A DNA stretch of 64,000 nt from an uncultured Eubacteriales bacterium. GTDB taxonomy: Bacteria; Bacillota; Clostridia; Oscillospirales; Oscillospiraceae. The stretch spans positions 1 through 64,000 of the forward strand of contig CASFFN010000002.1 of assembly GCA_949293985.1 (NCBI GenBank). The letters run 5' to 3'. This document shows positions 42,811 through 50,836 of this stretch, one piece after another. Both the position numbers and the translations under genes were made by a program. The notes beneath the pieces were generated by a model. The model had not been told where the DNA came from. It searched no databases and worked only from the letters and a program-made list of their open reading frames with translations. The stretch's first letter is position 1. Each line of letters opens with the position of its first letter.

Positions 42811-43815
42811 ATGAAAAAACTGTTGTCTTTGGCTCTGGCACTGATTATGGTGCTGACTTTGAGCGTTGCCGTTTTTGCGGCAGAGAATCAAGACGCAACC
42901 TTTTCCTTGACCTACAAGCTGGTAAATGACGGCACCAGTAACCCTGCGGAAACATTTACCTTTACCTTCACCAACGGTCAGGTAACGGAAGCGTCTGCCG
43001 GTGCGGCGGCTCCGGCGATTCCCAATGCCACTGTGACCTTTGACGCCGGTACGGCAACGGTTGCTGGCCTTAAAAAGCAAGTAAGTGTTGCCCTGAGTGA
43101 AGTTGAATGGCCTTCTGTGGGAATCTACACTTATGATGTACAGCAAGTAGCCGGTAGTACTGCGGGCGTGACCTATTCCGATGTGACCGCAAAGCTGAAA
43201 GTAACCGTAGCCCGGGATGATGCGACCGGCGAATATTACACCGCTTTTGTAACTTTAAGCCTGGCTGATGATAACAATGATGGACAGACCGACACCAAAA
43301 CAGCGAATTTTGAGAACACCTACTCCGCCGGTTCTCTGTCCGTTACCAAGAATGTTACCGGCAACCTGGGTGACCGGGAGAAGTACTTCGCAATCACCGT
43401 TACCCTGACCGGCGAGGCTGGAAAGACCTATGCTGACAGCTACACCGTGACCGGCGGTTCCAAGCTGGAAGACGGCGTCGCCGACGCGGCGGCGGCCGCC
43501 ATCTCCGTGGGAACCCCTGAAACCTTCTATCTGAAGCATGGTGAAACCCTGACCATTGCCAATCTGCCCTATGGCGTAACCTACACGGTAACCGAAGCAG
43601 ACTATACCACTGAAGGCTATGACGATGAGGTTATTACTTACGACGATACCAACAAGAAAATTGACAGCGCGGCCGACACCGTCACCATTACCAACAACAA
43701 GGGCACCACTGTGGACACCGGTGTTGTGCTGGACAGCCTGCCCTATATTCTGCTGATTGCCGTGGCTGTGGTGGGCGTTGTGGCCTTCACCGCCAAGAAG
43801 CGCACGATCGATTGA
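42811..43815 (+). CDS. FctA/Spy0128-type major pilin 1
   Basis: A 334-residue secreted, wall-anchored pilin. It has a signal peptide (1-24, KKLLSLALALIMVLTLSVAVFAA) and an FctA/Spy0128 isopeptide domain (about 28-165: FSLTYKLVNDGTSNPAETFTF, GIYTYDVQQVAGSTAGVTY, ending FENTYSAG). A second module follows (about 168-300: LSVTKNVTGNLGDREKYF, GVTYTVTEADY). The C-terminal sorting signal has TVDTGVVLDSLPY, a hydrophobic helix and KKR. These modules normally carry Lys-Asn isopeptide bonds. The SD is GGAGG before 42811. The same domain order recurs in the next gene, suggesting duplication. Confidence 0.88.
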   Translation: MKKLLSLALALIMVLTLSVAVFAAENQDATFSLTYKLVNDGTSNPAETFTFTFTNGQVTEASAGAAAPAIPNATVTFDAGTATVAGLKKQVSVALSEVEWPSVGIYTYDVQQVAGSTAGVTYSDVTAKLKVTVARDDATGEYYTAFVTLSLADDNNDGQTDTKTANFENTYSAGSLSVTKNVTGNLGDREKYFAITVTLTGEAGKTYADSYTVTGGSKLEDGVADAAAAAISVGTPETFYLKHGETLTIANLPYGVTYTVTEADYTTEGYDDEVITYDDTNKKIDSAADTVTITNNKGTTVDTGVVLDSLPYILLIAVAVVGVVAFTAKKRTID

Positions 43816-43828
43816 TGTTTCTCCGTCC

Positions 43829-43852
43829 CTGCCGGGGAAACCTCCCCGGCAG
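43829..43852 (+). other. Hairpin between the two pilin genes
   Basis: CTGCCGGGG (43829-43837) pairs with CCCCGGCAG (43844-43852). No T run follows, so it is more likely an mRNA-stabilising or processing element, perhaps raising pilin 1 levels, than a terminator. Confidence 0.5.
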
Positions 43853-43882
43853 ATTCATACTACTTACAATGAGGTGTGATTT

Positions 43883-44890
43883 ATGAAAAAGCTATTTGCT
43901 CTGCTGCTGACTCTGGCGTTGGTGCTGAGCTTCGGCATCACCGCCATGGCCGCCGAGCCTACCACTATGACCAGCGCACCCTCCACCTATGAGGCCCTGA
44001 TCAAGACCTACACCCTGGTGGGTTCCAACGACTCCGCACTGTACCCGGCGGAAGAACTTTCCTTTACCTCTACGCCTGCGGATGGCAATCCCGACGACAC
44101 CAATCTGACGGTGAATGCGTTGACCGTGACCGGCAATACCGACCAGAAGCTGGTTATCAATGTGCCTGCCTATGACAAGGTTGGTGTTTACCACTATACC
44201 ATTACCGAGAATGCCGGCAACACCCAGGGTGTCACCTACGCCGATGGCACCGTGGAACTGTCCGTACTGGTGGAATATGACTACGATGATGCCGATGGCG
44301 ACGGCTACGGTTTGAAGGCTACCATCGGCGTGACCAATACGGCAGGGGAAGGGGAAGAAGCGGTCAAGCATAATACCTTCACCAACACCTACTCCCTGGG
44401 CGCTCTCACGGTTTCTAAGGAGGTTTCCGGCAACCTGGCCAGCCAGACCCAGAAGTTCGACATCGATGTGACCTTTACATCCGATAAGCCTGTTCTGAGC
44501 GCCATTACCTGTGGTGATGGCCAGACGATTGCTCCCGGCGACTGGCAGGATGGTTCCGCTGCCGTAACGGTGCGCCTGGCCCACGGGGAGGATGTGACCT
44601 TCAACAATATCCCCGCCGGTGTTACCTACACCGTTACCGAGCAGGCCAAGCACGAAGCTGCGGATCCCAACGGCAGCAACTCTGAAACCGGCTATACTGT
44701 GACTTATGAGGGCGAGACTGGTACCATTGCTGAAAATGTAACGGCAGCGGCCAAGGTCATCAATACCAAGGGTACCACCGTTAATACCGGCGTGGTGCTG
44801 GACAGCCTGCCCTATGTGCTCCTGATTGCTGTGGCTGTGGTGGCCGTTGTGCTCTTCACTGTCAGAAAGCGCAGAAACCGGGAAGTCTGA
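43883..44890 (+). CDS. FctA/Spy0128-type major pilin 2
   Basis: A 335-residue paralogue of the preceding pilin. It has a signal peptide (1-23, KKLFALLLTLALVLSFGITAMAA) and an FctA-type domain (about 30-172: YEALIKTYTLVGSNDSALYPAEELSF, GVYHYTITENAGNTQGVTY, ending FTNTYSLG). The second module (about 174-300) has LTVSKEVSGNLASQTQKF and GVTYTVTEQAK, and the sorting signal is TVNTGVVLDSLPY plus helix plus RKRRNR. It differs from pilin 1 mainly in the N-terminal domain. Two backbone candidates in one operon suggest either a backbone and ancillary pair or alternative shafts. Confidence 0.88.
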   Translation: MKKLFALLLTLALVLSFGITAMAAEPTTMTSAPSTYEALIKTYTLVGSNDSALYPAEELSFTSTPADGNPDDTNLTVNALTVTGNTDQKLVINVPAYDKVGVYHYTITENAGNTQGVTYADGTVELSVLVEYDYDDADGDGYGLKATIGVTNTAGEGEEAVKHNTFTNTYSLGALTVSKEVSGNLASQTQKFDIDVTFTSDKPVLSAITCGDGQTIAPGDWQDGSAAVTVRLAHGEDVTFNNIPAGVTYTVTEQAKHEAADPNGSNSETGYTVTYEGETGTIAENVTAAAKVINTKGTTVNTGVVLDSLPYVLLIAVAVVAVVLFTVRKRRNREV

Positions 44891-44955
44891 TATAATATAA
44901 GCTCCGGGGGCTTCACCGCCCCCCGGGGAGACCATGAGGAAGGGAGCGAAAAGCC

Positions 44956-45723
44956 GTGCGATACTGGATTCGGGGACTGAACGCCCTGTTCAGCCTGGTG
45001 GTGCTTCTCTGCTTCTTTGTGGTGGTGGCCTACGCCGGTTACGCCCTGTGGGACAACAGCCAGGTGTATGCGGCTGCGGAAAATGTCCGGGATGAGATGC
45101 TCCAATTCAAACCCCAGCCGGATTCGGAGGAAGAGGCCCCCACATTTGACGAGCTCCAGGCGGTCAACCCGGATGTGTGTGCTTGGGTTACCCTGGATCA
45201 TACCAACATCGATCATCCGGTTCTCCAGGGAGCGGACAACCTGTCCTATATCAACCGGGATGTATACGGCAATTTCTCCCTGGCGGGAAGCATTTTCCTG
45301 GATTCCCGGAATGACAGCCATTTTTCAGACCCCTATTCCTTGCTGTACGGCCATCATATGGAAAACAGCGGAATGTTTGGGGATTTGGACCTGTATAAGG
45401 ACGCGGCGTTCTTTCAGGAGAACAGGACCGGCCTTTTGATGACGCCGGACGGTGTGTATGATTTGGAAATTTTTGCCTGTTTGCTGGTTGAGGCTTCGGA
45501 TGGTTATATTTTTGAACCCGAGGCTTGGCAGGGGGATTTGGAAAGCGCATTTGCCCATATCAAGGAAAATGCCATGTATCTCCGGGAGGAGATTTGGGAG
45601 GATTTGGGAAAAGATTCCCGGATTTTGGCTCTGACGACCTGCTCCGGAGAGTTCAGCGATGCCAGAACGGTGGTTTTGGCGTTGATGCACCCTCGTCATT
45701 TGGATGCACAGGAGGGCATATAA
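44956..45723 (+). CDS. Class B-like sortase, probable pilus polymerase
   Basis: Membrane transpeptidase that cleaves sorting signals and links pilins. The 255-residue protein has an N-terminal transmembrane anchor (LFSLVVLLCFFVVVAYAGYAL, about 10-30). The sortase domain has the catalytic histidine in LLYGHHMENSGMFGDL (near 132-147), the cysteine in LALTTCSGE (near 225) and the arginine in SDARTVVLA eight residues later. The layout is class B, as with the FCT-region pilus sortase. It starts at GTG 44956 after AGGAAGGGAG. It is the only sortase in the window, so it must either accept both sorting motif types here or rely on a housekeeping sortase elsewhere. Confidence 0.9.
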   Translation: MRYWIRGLNALFSLVVLLCFFVVVAYAGYALWDNSQVYAAAENVRDEMLQFKPQPDSEEEAPTFDELQAVNPDVCAWVTLDHTNIDHPVLQGADNLSYINRDVYGNFSLAGSIFLDSRNDSHFSDPYSLLYGHHMENSGMFGDLDLYKDAAFFQENRTGLLMTPDGVYDLEIFACLLVEASDGYIFEPEAWQGDLESAFAHIKENAMYLREEIWEDLGKDSRILALTTCSGEFSDARTVVLALMHPRHLDAQEGI

Positions 45724-45724
45724 G

Positions 45725-46324
45725 ATGAAAAAAACCATGAAATTCAGATTTTTGACCGTTATGCTGATGCTGCTGTGTGTGGCGGCGTTGGGTCAGACGG
45801 CACAGGCCCAGGAGGCGCTCACCGGGGAGATTATTTTCCCGGTGACCATCCGGGAGGAGGGCGCTCTGCCGGAAACCCCCGGGGTTTACACGCTGGTGCT
45901 GGAGGGGGAGGAAGGAGCGCCCATGCCTGAAGGCAGTCGGGATCAGCGCTTCCAATGGCAGGTTACCGGCGCCCAAACCACGGCTTTCCCCACAATCGCC
46001 TGCAACAGCGTGGGTATCTACCACTACACCATTACCCAGGAGCCTGGCAAGAATGCCTACTGCACCTACGATCGGGTGAAGTACCAGGTAGAGGTTACCA
46101 TCACCTATCCGGAACAGGGGGACAAGCTGGAAGTGGCTGTAGCCATTGCTCCGGAAAATGCCGCCATGAAGTCGGATACCGCCATGTTTGTCAACAGCTA
46201 CGAAAAGCCGCCTGTGGAGATTCCCCAGACCGGTGAATCCGGGAATCTGTCCCTGATGTTGGGGCTGTGGGTATGCAGCCTGCTGGCTGTGGCCTTTTTG
46301 TGGAAGCAAAGAAAAACGGTATAA
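45725..46324 (+). CDS. FctB-like minor pilin with IPQTG sorting signal
   Basis: A 199-residue wall-anchored protein. Signal peptide about 1-30 (FRFLTVMLMLLCVAALGQTAQA), one FctA-type beta domain (about 33-160: VGIYHYTITQEPGKNAYCTY, ending MFVNSYEKPP), then an IPQTGES motif, hydrophobic segment and KQRK tail. IPQTG is close to the canonical LPxTG motif recognised by housekeeping class A sortases. In streptococcal FCT loci the last pilin, FctB, anchors the fibre base to the wall; that role is inferred here. ATG 45725 follows AGGAGGG by 8-9 nt. Confidence 0.85.
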   Translation: MKKTMKFRFLTVMLMLLCVAALGQTAQAQEALTGEIIFPVTIREEGALPETPGVYTLVLEGEEGAPMPEGSRDQRFQWQVTGAQTTAFPTIACNSVGIYHYTITQEPGKNAYCTYDRVKYQVEVTITYPEQGDKLEVAVAIAPENAAMKSDTAMFVNSYEKPPVEIPQTGESGNLSLMLGLWVCSLLAVAFLWKQRKTV

Positions 46325-46368
46325 AAAATCGCCTCGCAGAAGGAAAAACCTTCCTGTGAGGCGATTTT
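46325..46368. terminator. Bidirectional terminator after the pilus operon
   Basis: AAAATCGCCTC (46325-46335) pairs with GAGGCGATTTT (46358-46368), with a further AAGG/CCTT pair inside. It ends the pilus operon and the convergent DUF1294 gene. Confidence 0.85.
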
Positions 46369-46371
46369 GCG

Positions 46372-46644
46372 TCAGAAGTAAAGGAAGCGGTAAACCAAAA
46401 GTCCCAGCACAATTTGCAGAGCCAGCAGTACCGGTATCCCGATGGTAAATTTGGGGTGCTTTGTTTTGTGGCGTACCGCATACATTCCCAAAAGGGAGCC
46501 CGCGCTGCCGCCCAGGGCGGCGACCCACATGAGGGTGGCCTCGGGAATCCGCCAAAGTTTTTTTCTGGCTTTATACTTGTCAATAAGCATAAGCAGGAAC
46601 CCCAGCGCATTGATTGATAACAGATAAATGAGGACTGGCTTCAT
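46372..46644 (-). CDS. DUF1294 family membrane protein
   Basis: A 90-residue membrane protein with three hydrophobic segments. The family core is visible: LLSINALGFLLMLIDKYKARKKLWRIPE, then LGGSAGSLLGMYAVRHKTKHPKF. DUF1294 proteins are widespread and of unknown function. The start at 46644 follows AAAGG. It is divergent from the lipoprotein gene with only 26 nt between start codons. Confidence 0.88.
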   Translation of the reverse strand: MKPVLIYLLSINALGFLLMLIDKYKARKKLWRIPEATLMWVAALGGSAGSLLGMYAVRHKTKHPKFTIGIPVLLALQIVLGLLVYRFLYF

Positions 46645-46670
46645 AAAATACCTTTCTTGGAGGGATGGAC

Positions 46671-47195
46671 TTGAAAAAATTGTTTGTCTGTGCCGCCCTG
46701 GCGCTGCTGCTTTGCGGCTGCGCCCCGGAGCAGGCGTCGGAGACCGTGGAGGATGTGTACCAGCCGGTTTTGGAGAAGGAGGCCCAGCAGGTGCTGCTGG
46801 AAGTGCCTATTCAGGCAGGCGATCCGGTGCTGACCAACGAGCAGGGGGACACTTTGTACCTGTGGGACGACTACACCCTGACCGTGGCCACCCGGAAATC
46901 CGGGGATGTTACCGGCGTGATTCAGGAAACCACCGGCTTTACGCCGGACCAGCTGCAATTGGTGGAAACCTCCCGGATGGAGGGCACCCAGTACGACTGC
47001 ATCTGGACGGCTGCCGGGGAAGGGGGCAGTCAGGTGGGGCGGATGCGGTTGATTGACGACGGGCACCACCTGTATGTGATGACCATCATGGCGCCGGAGG
47101 CAAAGGCGGCGGCCCTTCAGGAATCCGCCTGGGTGCAGGTGTTCAACTCCTTCCGGGTGATTGAACCGGGCAGCCTTGTCAGTAGCGGCTCATAG
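46671..47195 (+). CDS. Putative lipoprotein
   Basis: A 174-residue predicted lipoprotein: (M)KKLFVCAALALLLCGC is a signal peptide with the lipobox LCGC, so the mature protein would be lipid-anchored at Cys16. The rest is a small soluble domain of unknown function (DVYQPVLEKEAQQVLLEVPI, GDTLYLWDDYTLTVATRKSGD). I used TTG 46671, which lies 6 nt after GGAGGG (46659-46664). The ATG at 46665 touches the SD. Its 3' end overlaps the convergent WYL regulator gene by 17 nt. Confidence 0.7.
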   Translation: MKKLFVCAALALLLCGCAPEQASETVEDVYQPVLEKEAQQVLLEVPIQAGDPVLTNEQGDTLYLWDDYTLTVATRKSGDVTGVIQETTGFTPDQLQLVETSRMEGTQYDCIWTAAGEGGSQVGRMRLIDDGHHLYVMTIMAPEAKAAALQESAWVQVFNSFRVIEPGSLVSSGS

Positions 47196-48156
47196 CCGCC
47201 TGACAAAGGGCTTTGCACTGGTCAATCACCGACTGAGGATAGAGGATTTGGGCCTTGTCCCCGAATCCGATAATCCAGCTTAAAAACATGGGAGAAACCG
47301 CCACCTGTACCGTGAAGGTGAAGTGTTCCTCGTCCTGAGGAATCAGCATGGTGTCCTTGCCGAAGCGGTCGATTACCACATTGATGAGGCTCCGGTGGAA
47401 CAGCAGCTTTACCGTTACCGCGTCCCCGGAGTACATCTGAAACAGCTGCCTGGCGTGTTCCACCAGGGCTTTCCCTGTCAGCTCCGGGCAGGGGGTGCGG
47501 TTTAAGTCTGTGAGGCGGATATCCGTCATCCGGTCCACCCGGTAGGAGGTAACGCCATGACGCCGGGAGTGAGCCAGCAGGTAATAGTTTTCATTGTCCT
47601 GGCACAGTCCGTAAGGGCTTGCCAGGTATTCTTTGTCCCGGTACCGGCGTTTGCCGCCCAAATCCCAGTCAAAGTACCGGAAGGAGATTTGCCGGTTTTG
47701 TCCGATGGCCTCCTGAATGGCGTCCACATTGTAGTAGATGGATTCGTTCATGCTTTTGACCCGCCCGGACACCAGCACATTGCGCTTCATAAGCCGGGCG
47801 TCCTCCTCGTTGCACTGGCTGCACAGCTTTTCGATTAACTCCCGGGATTTGCGCTCCGTGAGGAAGCGGCTGGACTGGACCGCATCGATCAGCAGCTTCA
47901 GCTCCGGCAGCTGAAAGCGCTGGGAGGCGATGTAGTAGCCGCCGTTTCGCCCGGGGATGGAGACGATGTCCGCGCCATACTCCTGCAAAGCCGCCACATC
48001 GGAGTAAACGGTTTTCCGGTCGCAGTGAATCCCGTGGCGGTTTTCCAGCATGGCGATAAGCTCAGCGGCTCTCACAGGCTTGGTCTCGTGGGAATTTTTT
48101 TGCAGATAATCCAGGATATACAGAATTTTCAGCTTTTGGTTGTCATATTTTCCCAT
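47179..48156 (-). CDS. WYL-domain transcriptional regulator
   Basis: A 325-residue regulator. It has an N-terminal winged helix-turn-helix (about 5-70: KLKILYILDYLQKNSHETKP, DRKTVYSDVAALQEYG), then a WYL domain (about 135-215: ISFRYFDWDLGGKRRYRDKEYLASPYGL, YYLLAHSRRHG) and a C-terminal extension. WYL domains bind ligands such as nucleotides or nucleic acids in regulators of DNA damage, phage defence and metabolism. The target is unknown. ATG 48156 follows AGAGG by 8 nt; a GTG three codons earlier is possible. It is divergent from endonuclease IV, which it might control. Confidence 0.88.
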   Translation of the reverse strand: MGKYDNQKLKILYILDYLQKNSHETKPVRAAELIAMLENRHGIHCDRKTVYSDVAALQEYGADIVSIPGRNGGYYIASQRFQLPELKLLIDAVQSSRFLTERKSRELIEKLCSQCNEEDARLMKRNVLVSGRVKSMNESIYYNVDAIQEAIGQNRQISFRYFDWDLGGKRRYRDKEYLASPYGLCQDNENYYLLAHSRRHGVTSYRVDRMTDIRLTDLNRTPCPELTGKALVEHARQLFQMYSGDAVTVKLLFHRSLINVVIDRFGKDTMLIPQDEEHFTFTVQVAVSPMFLSWIIGFGDKAQILYPQSVIDQCKALCQAAMSRY

Positions 48157-48221
48157 GTTGCTCACCTCTTCCCAAATTATAACATATTTGTCGCAATGGT
48201 GGAAAGAGAAAATTCATAAAT

Positions 48222-48250
48222 TTGATTTTTTCCCTATTGTGTGATATGCT
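48222..48250 (+). promoter_or_regulatory. Promoter of the nfo gene
   Basis: -35 TTGATT (48222-48227), a 17-nt spacer and -10 TATGCT (48245-48250), 23 nt before the endonuclease IV start. Confidence 0.55.
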
Positions 48251-48273
48251 ATGGGCACTTGGAGGTACAAAAT

Positions 48274-49116
48274 ATGCTGTATTTAGGATGTCATCTGTCA
48301 ACCACCGGAGGCTTTGCCGCCACAGTGGATACGGCGGCGGAATTGGGTGCCAACACCTTTGCTTACTTTACCAGAAACCCCAGAGGCAGCCGAGCCCGGG
48401 CAGAGGACCTGCCCGACTGCCGGAAGGCCATGGAGAAAATGAACGACCTGTCTTTCGGAAAATTGGTAGCCCATGGGGCCTATACCATGAATCTTTGCAC
48501 CGGGAAAGAGGAGGACCGAGCCTTCGCCCGGAGTCTGCTGGAGGAGGATTTGCGCCGGATGGCGGCCCTGCCCGGAAATTTCTACAATTTTCATCCCGGC
48601 AGCCATGTGGGGCAGGGAGCGGATACAGGCATCGCCCAGATTTGTGAGGCCCTGACTGCCGCCATGGCTCCAAATTACCCAGTTACCGTCCTGCTGGAAA
48701 CCATGGCGGGCAAGGGCACCGAGGTAGGGGGAAGCTTTCAGGAGTTGAAGGCCATTCTGGACGGGGTAGGCCGTCAGGACCTGGGCGTCTGCCTGGATAC
48801 CTGCCATGTGTACGACGGCAGGTATGATATTGTGGGGAACCTGGATGGGGTTTTGGAGGAATTTGACCGGGTGATTGGCCTGGACCGCCTGAAAGCCCTC
48901 CATCTGAACGATTCCAAAAATCCCTTCGCCTCCCATAAGGACAGGCATGAAAAAATCGGGGAAGGCTCTCTGGGAATGGAAACCTTCCGAAAGATTGTGA
49001 ACCATCCCAAGCTCCGGGGACTTCCCATGATTTTGGAAACCCCTAACGAGCTTCCCGGCTATGCCCGGGAAATCGCCCTGCTTCGGCAGCTGGAAGACGG
49101 GGAACAGGAGGTGTAG
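48274..49116 (+). CDS. nfo: Deoxyribonuclease IV (AP endonuclease)
   Basis: Zinc-dependent endonuclease that cuts DNA at abasic sites in base excision repair. The 280-residue TIM-barrel protein has MLYLGCHLSTTGGFAATVDTA, FHPGSH (near 109), LLETMAGKG, the signature CLDTCHVYDGRYD (near 172-184) and HLNDSKNPFASHKDRHEKIGEG, which together supply the three-zinc site. The start follows GGAGG. The next gene begins one base after the stop, so nfo appears to share a transcript with cell-wall genes. Confidence 0.94.
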   Translation: MLYLGCHLSTTGGFAATVDTAAELGANTFAYFTRNPRGSRARAEDLPDCRKAMEKMNDLSFGKLVAHGAYTMNLCTGKEEDRAFARSLLEEDLRRMAALPGNFYNFHPGSHVGQGADTGIAQICEALTAAMAPNYPVTVLLETMAGKGTEVGGSFQELKAILDGVGRQDLGVCLDTCHVYDGRYDIVGNLDGVLEEFDRVIGLDRLKALHLNDSKNPFASHKDRHEKIGEGSLGMETFRKIVNHPKLRGLPMILETPNELPGYAREIALLRQLEDGEQEV

Positions 49117-49117
49117 T

Positions 49118-50836
49118 ATGCAGGATTTGGTGCAAAGCCTGCAAGGGGCGGAGTCCACCTTTTACTATGTGTTTTTGTCGGTGTTTCGCTATGTGGCCCC
49201 GGCCCTGGCGTTTCTGATTCTTTTCCGGGCGGTAAAGCCCCTGCTGTTTTTCCGCCGGGCGCCGGAGATTTGGGCCTGGCTTACCATGGAGGACGGCACC
49301 AAGCTGCCGGTTACCCATTGGGAAAATGTCATCGGCAGAAGCAAGGGCTGTGATGTGGTGCTGGATGTGCCCACCGTATCCCGGAACCACTGCGTCCTGA
49401 CCCGGTACGATGACGGCAGCTGGACCATTCGGGACACCGAGTCCTCCGGGGGCCTGTTTATCAACGGCAAGCGCAAATCCATCTGGGCCCTGAACCCGGA
49501 GGATGTGATTGAAATCGGCGGGGTCAAGATGACCCTGCAACCCATTACCCAGCGGCAGGAGGAGCGGCTGGCCCAGCTCCGGGGCAGAGCCGGCAGCTTT
49601 GGCAGCAGCCTCATCAATGTGCTGCTGCTGACCATCTTCCAGGTGCTGTGCTGCCTGGGATTCCTCCTGAGCCGGCAGAAGGATGTGCAGTCGGTGCTGG
49701 TAGGCATCGGCGGCATTATGGTGTTGCAGTGGCTGCTGCTTTTGTTCTACTTCTGCATCCGCAGAACCTCCTTTGAGGTGGAGACCATTGCCTTTTTCAT
49801 TTCCACCATGGGCATGGCGGCCATTGCCGCCGTGGTGCCGGAGGAGGCCAGCAAGCAGTTTCTTTCCATCGTCATGGGCGTCGGGGCCTTTTTGGGCATC
49901 GGCTGGGCCCTGCGGGACTTGGAGCGGGCGAAGAAGCTCCGGTGGCTGGCGGCGGTGGCGGGTATCGGTTTCCTGCTCATCACCCTTGTGTTTGGCAAGG
50001 AAATCAACGGCGCCAAAAACTGGCTGATAATCGGCTCCTTTTCCCTTCAGCCCTCGGAGCTGAGCAAGGTCTGCTTTGTATTCGTGGGGGCTTCCACCAT
50101 GGACAGAATCCTTGCCAAGCGGAACCTGATTGGATTCATTGCGTATTCCGTGGCCATCTGCGGTTGTCTGGCTCTCATGAATGACTTTGGTACCGCCCTG
50201 ATCTTCTTCTGCGCCTTTTTGGTGATTGCCTATATGCGCTCGGGAAGCGTTGGTACCATAGCCCTGGCCTGCACCTCTTTGGGCTTTGCCGGGGTGGTGG
50301 CGTTGAAAATCGCTCCCCATGCCATGCAGCGGTTCTCCTCCTGGCGGCATATTTGGGAATCCCCTCTGTCCGCCGGTTACCAGCAGACCCAGGCGCTCAT
50401 GTGCATGGCCGCCGGCGGCCTGTTCGGACTGGGGGCCGGACAGGGTTACATGAAAAATATCTTTGCCGCCGATTCGGATATGGTGGTTGCCACCATCACG
50501 GAGGAGTGGGGACTCCTGATGGTGGTGATGATTATTTTCAGCATTGTGGCGCTGGGTGTGTTCGTGGTGCGCTCCGCGGCGGTAGGCCGGAGCAGCTTCT
50601 ACACCATCGGCGCTTGCACCGCAGCCAGCATTTTGCTGCTGCAAACCATTTTGAACGCTTTGGGTACCGTGGATGTGCTGCCCCTGACCGGTGTGACCTT
50701 TCCCTTCCTGTCCAACGGCGGCTCCAGCATGATAGGCGCCTGGGGCCTTCTGGCCTTTATCAAGGCGGGAGATACCCGGCAGAATGCCAGCTTTGCGGTG
50801 CGCCTGCAAAAGAAAGGAGGCAGGGAGGATGAATAG
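49118..50836 (+). CDS. FHA domain-SEDS (FtsW/RodA/SpoVE-family) fusion protein
   Basis: A 572-residue membrane protein. One N-terminal membrane segment (about 24-44) leads to a cytoplasmic FHA domain (about 55-135) with the phosphothreonine-binding pattern VIGRSKGCDVVLDVPTVSRNH. A SEDS glycosyltransferase core with about ten membrane segments follows, including GAKNWLIIGSFSLQPSEL and FPFLSNGGSSM, both FtsW/RodA hallmarks. SEDS proteins polymerise lipid II together with a class B PBP. The FHA domain suggests control by a Ser/Thr kinase such as PrkC, encoded in this window. Start 49118 is 7 nt after GGAGG. It overlaps the PBP gene by 8 nt. Confidence 0.9.
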   Translation: MQDLVQSLQGAESTFYYVFLSVFRYVAPALAFLILFRAVKPLLFFRRAPEIWAWLTMEDGTKLPVTHWENVIGRSKGCDVVLDVPTVSRNHCVLTRYDDGSWTIRDTESSGGLFINGKRKSIWALNPEDVIEIGGVKMTLQPITQRQEERLAQLRGRAGSFGSSLINVLLLTIFQVLCCLGFLLSRQKDVQSVLVGIGGIMVLQWLLLLFYFCIRRTSFEVETIAFFISTMGMAAIAAVVPEEASKQFLSIVMGVGAFLGIGWALRDLERAKKLRWLAAVAGIGFLLITLVFGKEINGAKNWLIIGSFSLQPSELSKVCFVFVGASTMDRILAKRNLIGFIAYSVAICGCLALMNDFGTALIFFCAFLVIAYMRSGSVGTIALACTSLGFAGVVALKIAPHAMQRFSSWRHIWESPLSAGYQQTQALMCMAAGGLFGLGAGQGYMKNIFAADSDMVVATITEEWGLLMVVMIIFSIVALGVFVVRSAAVGRSSFYTIGACTAASILLLQTILNALGTVDVLPLTGVTFPFLSNGGSSMIGAWGLLAFIKAGDTRQNASFAVRLQKKGGREDE

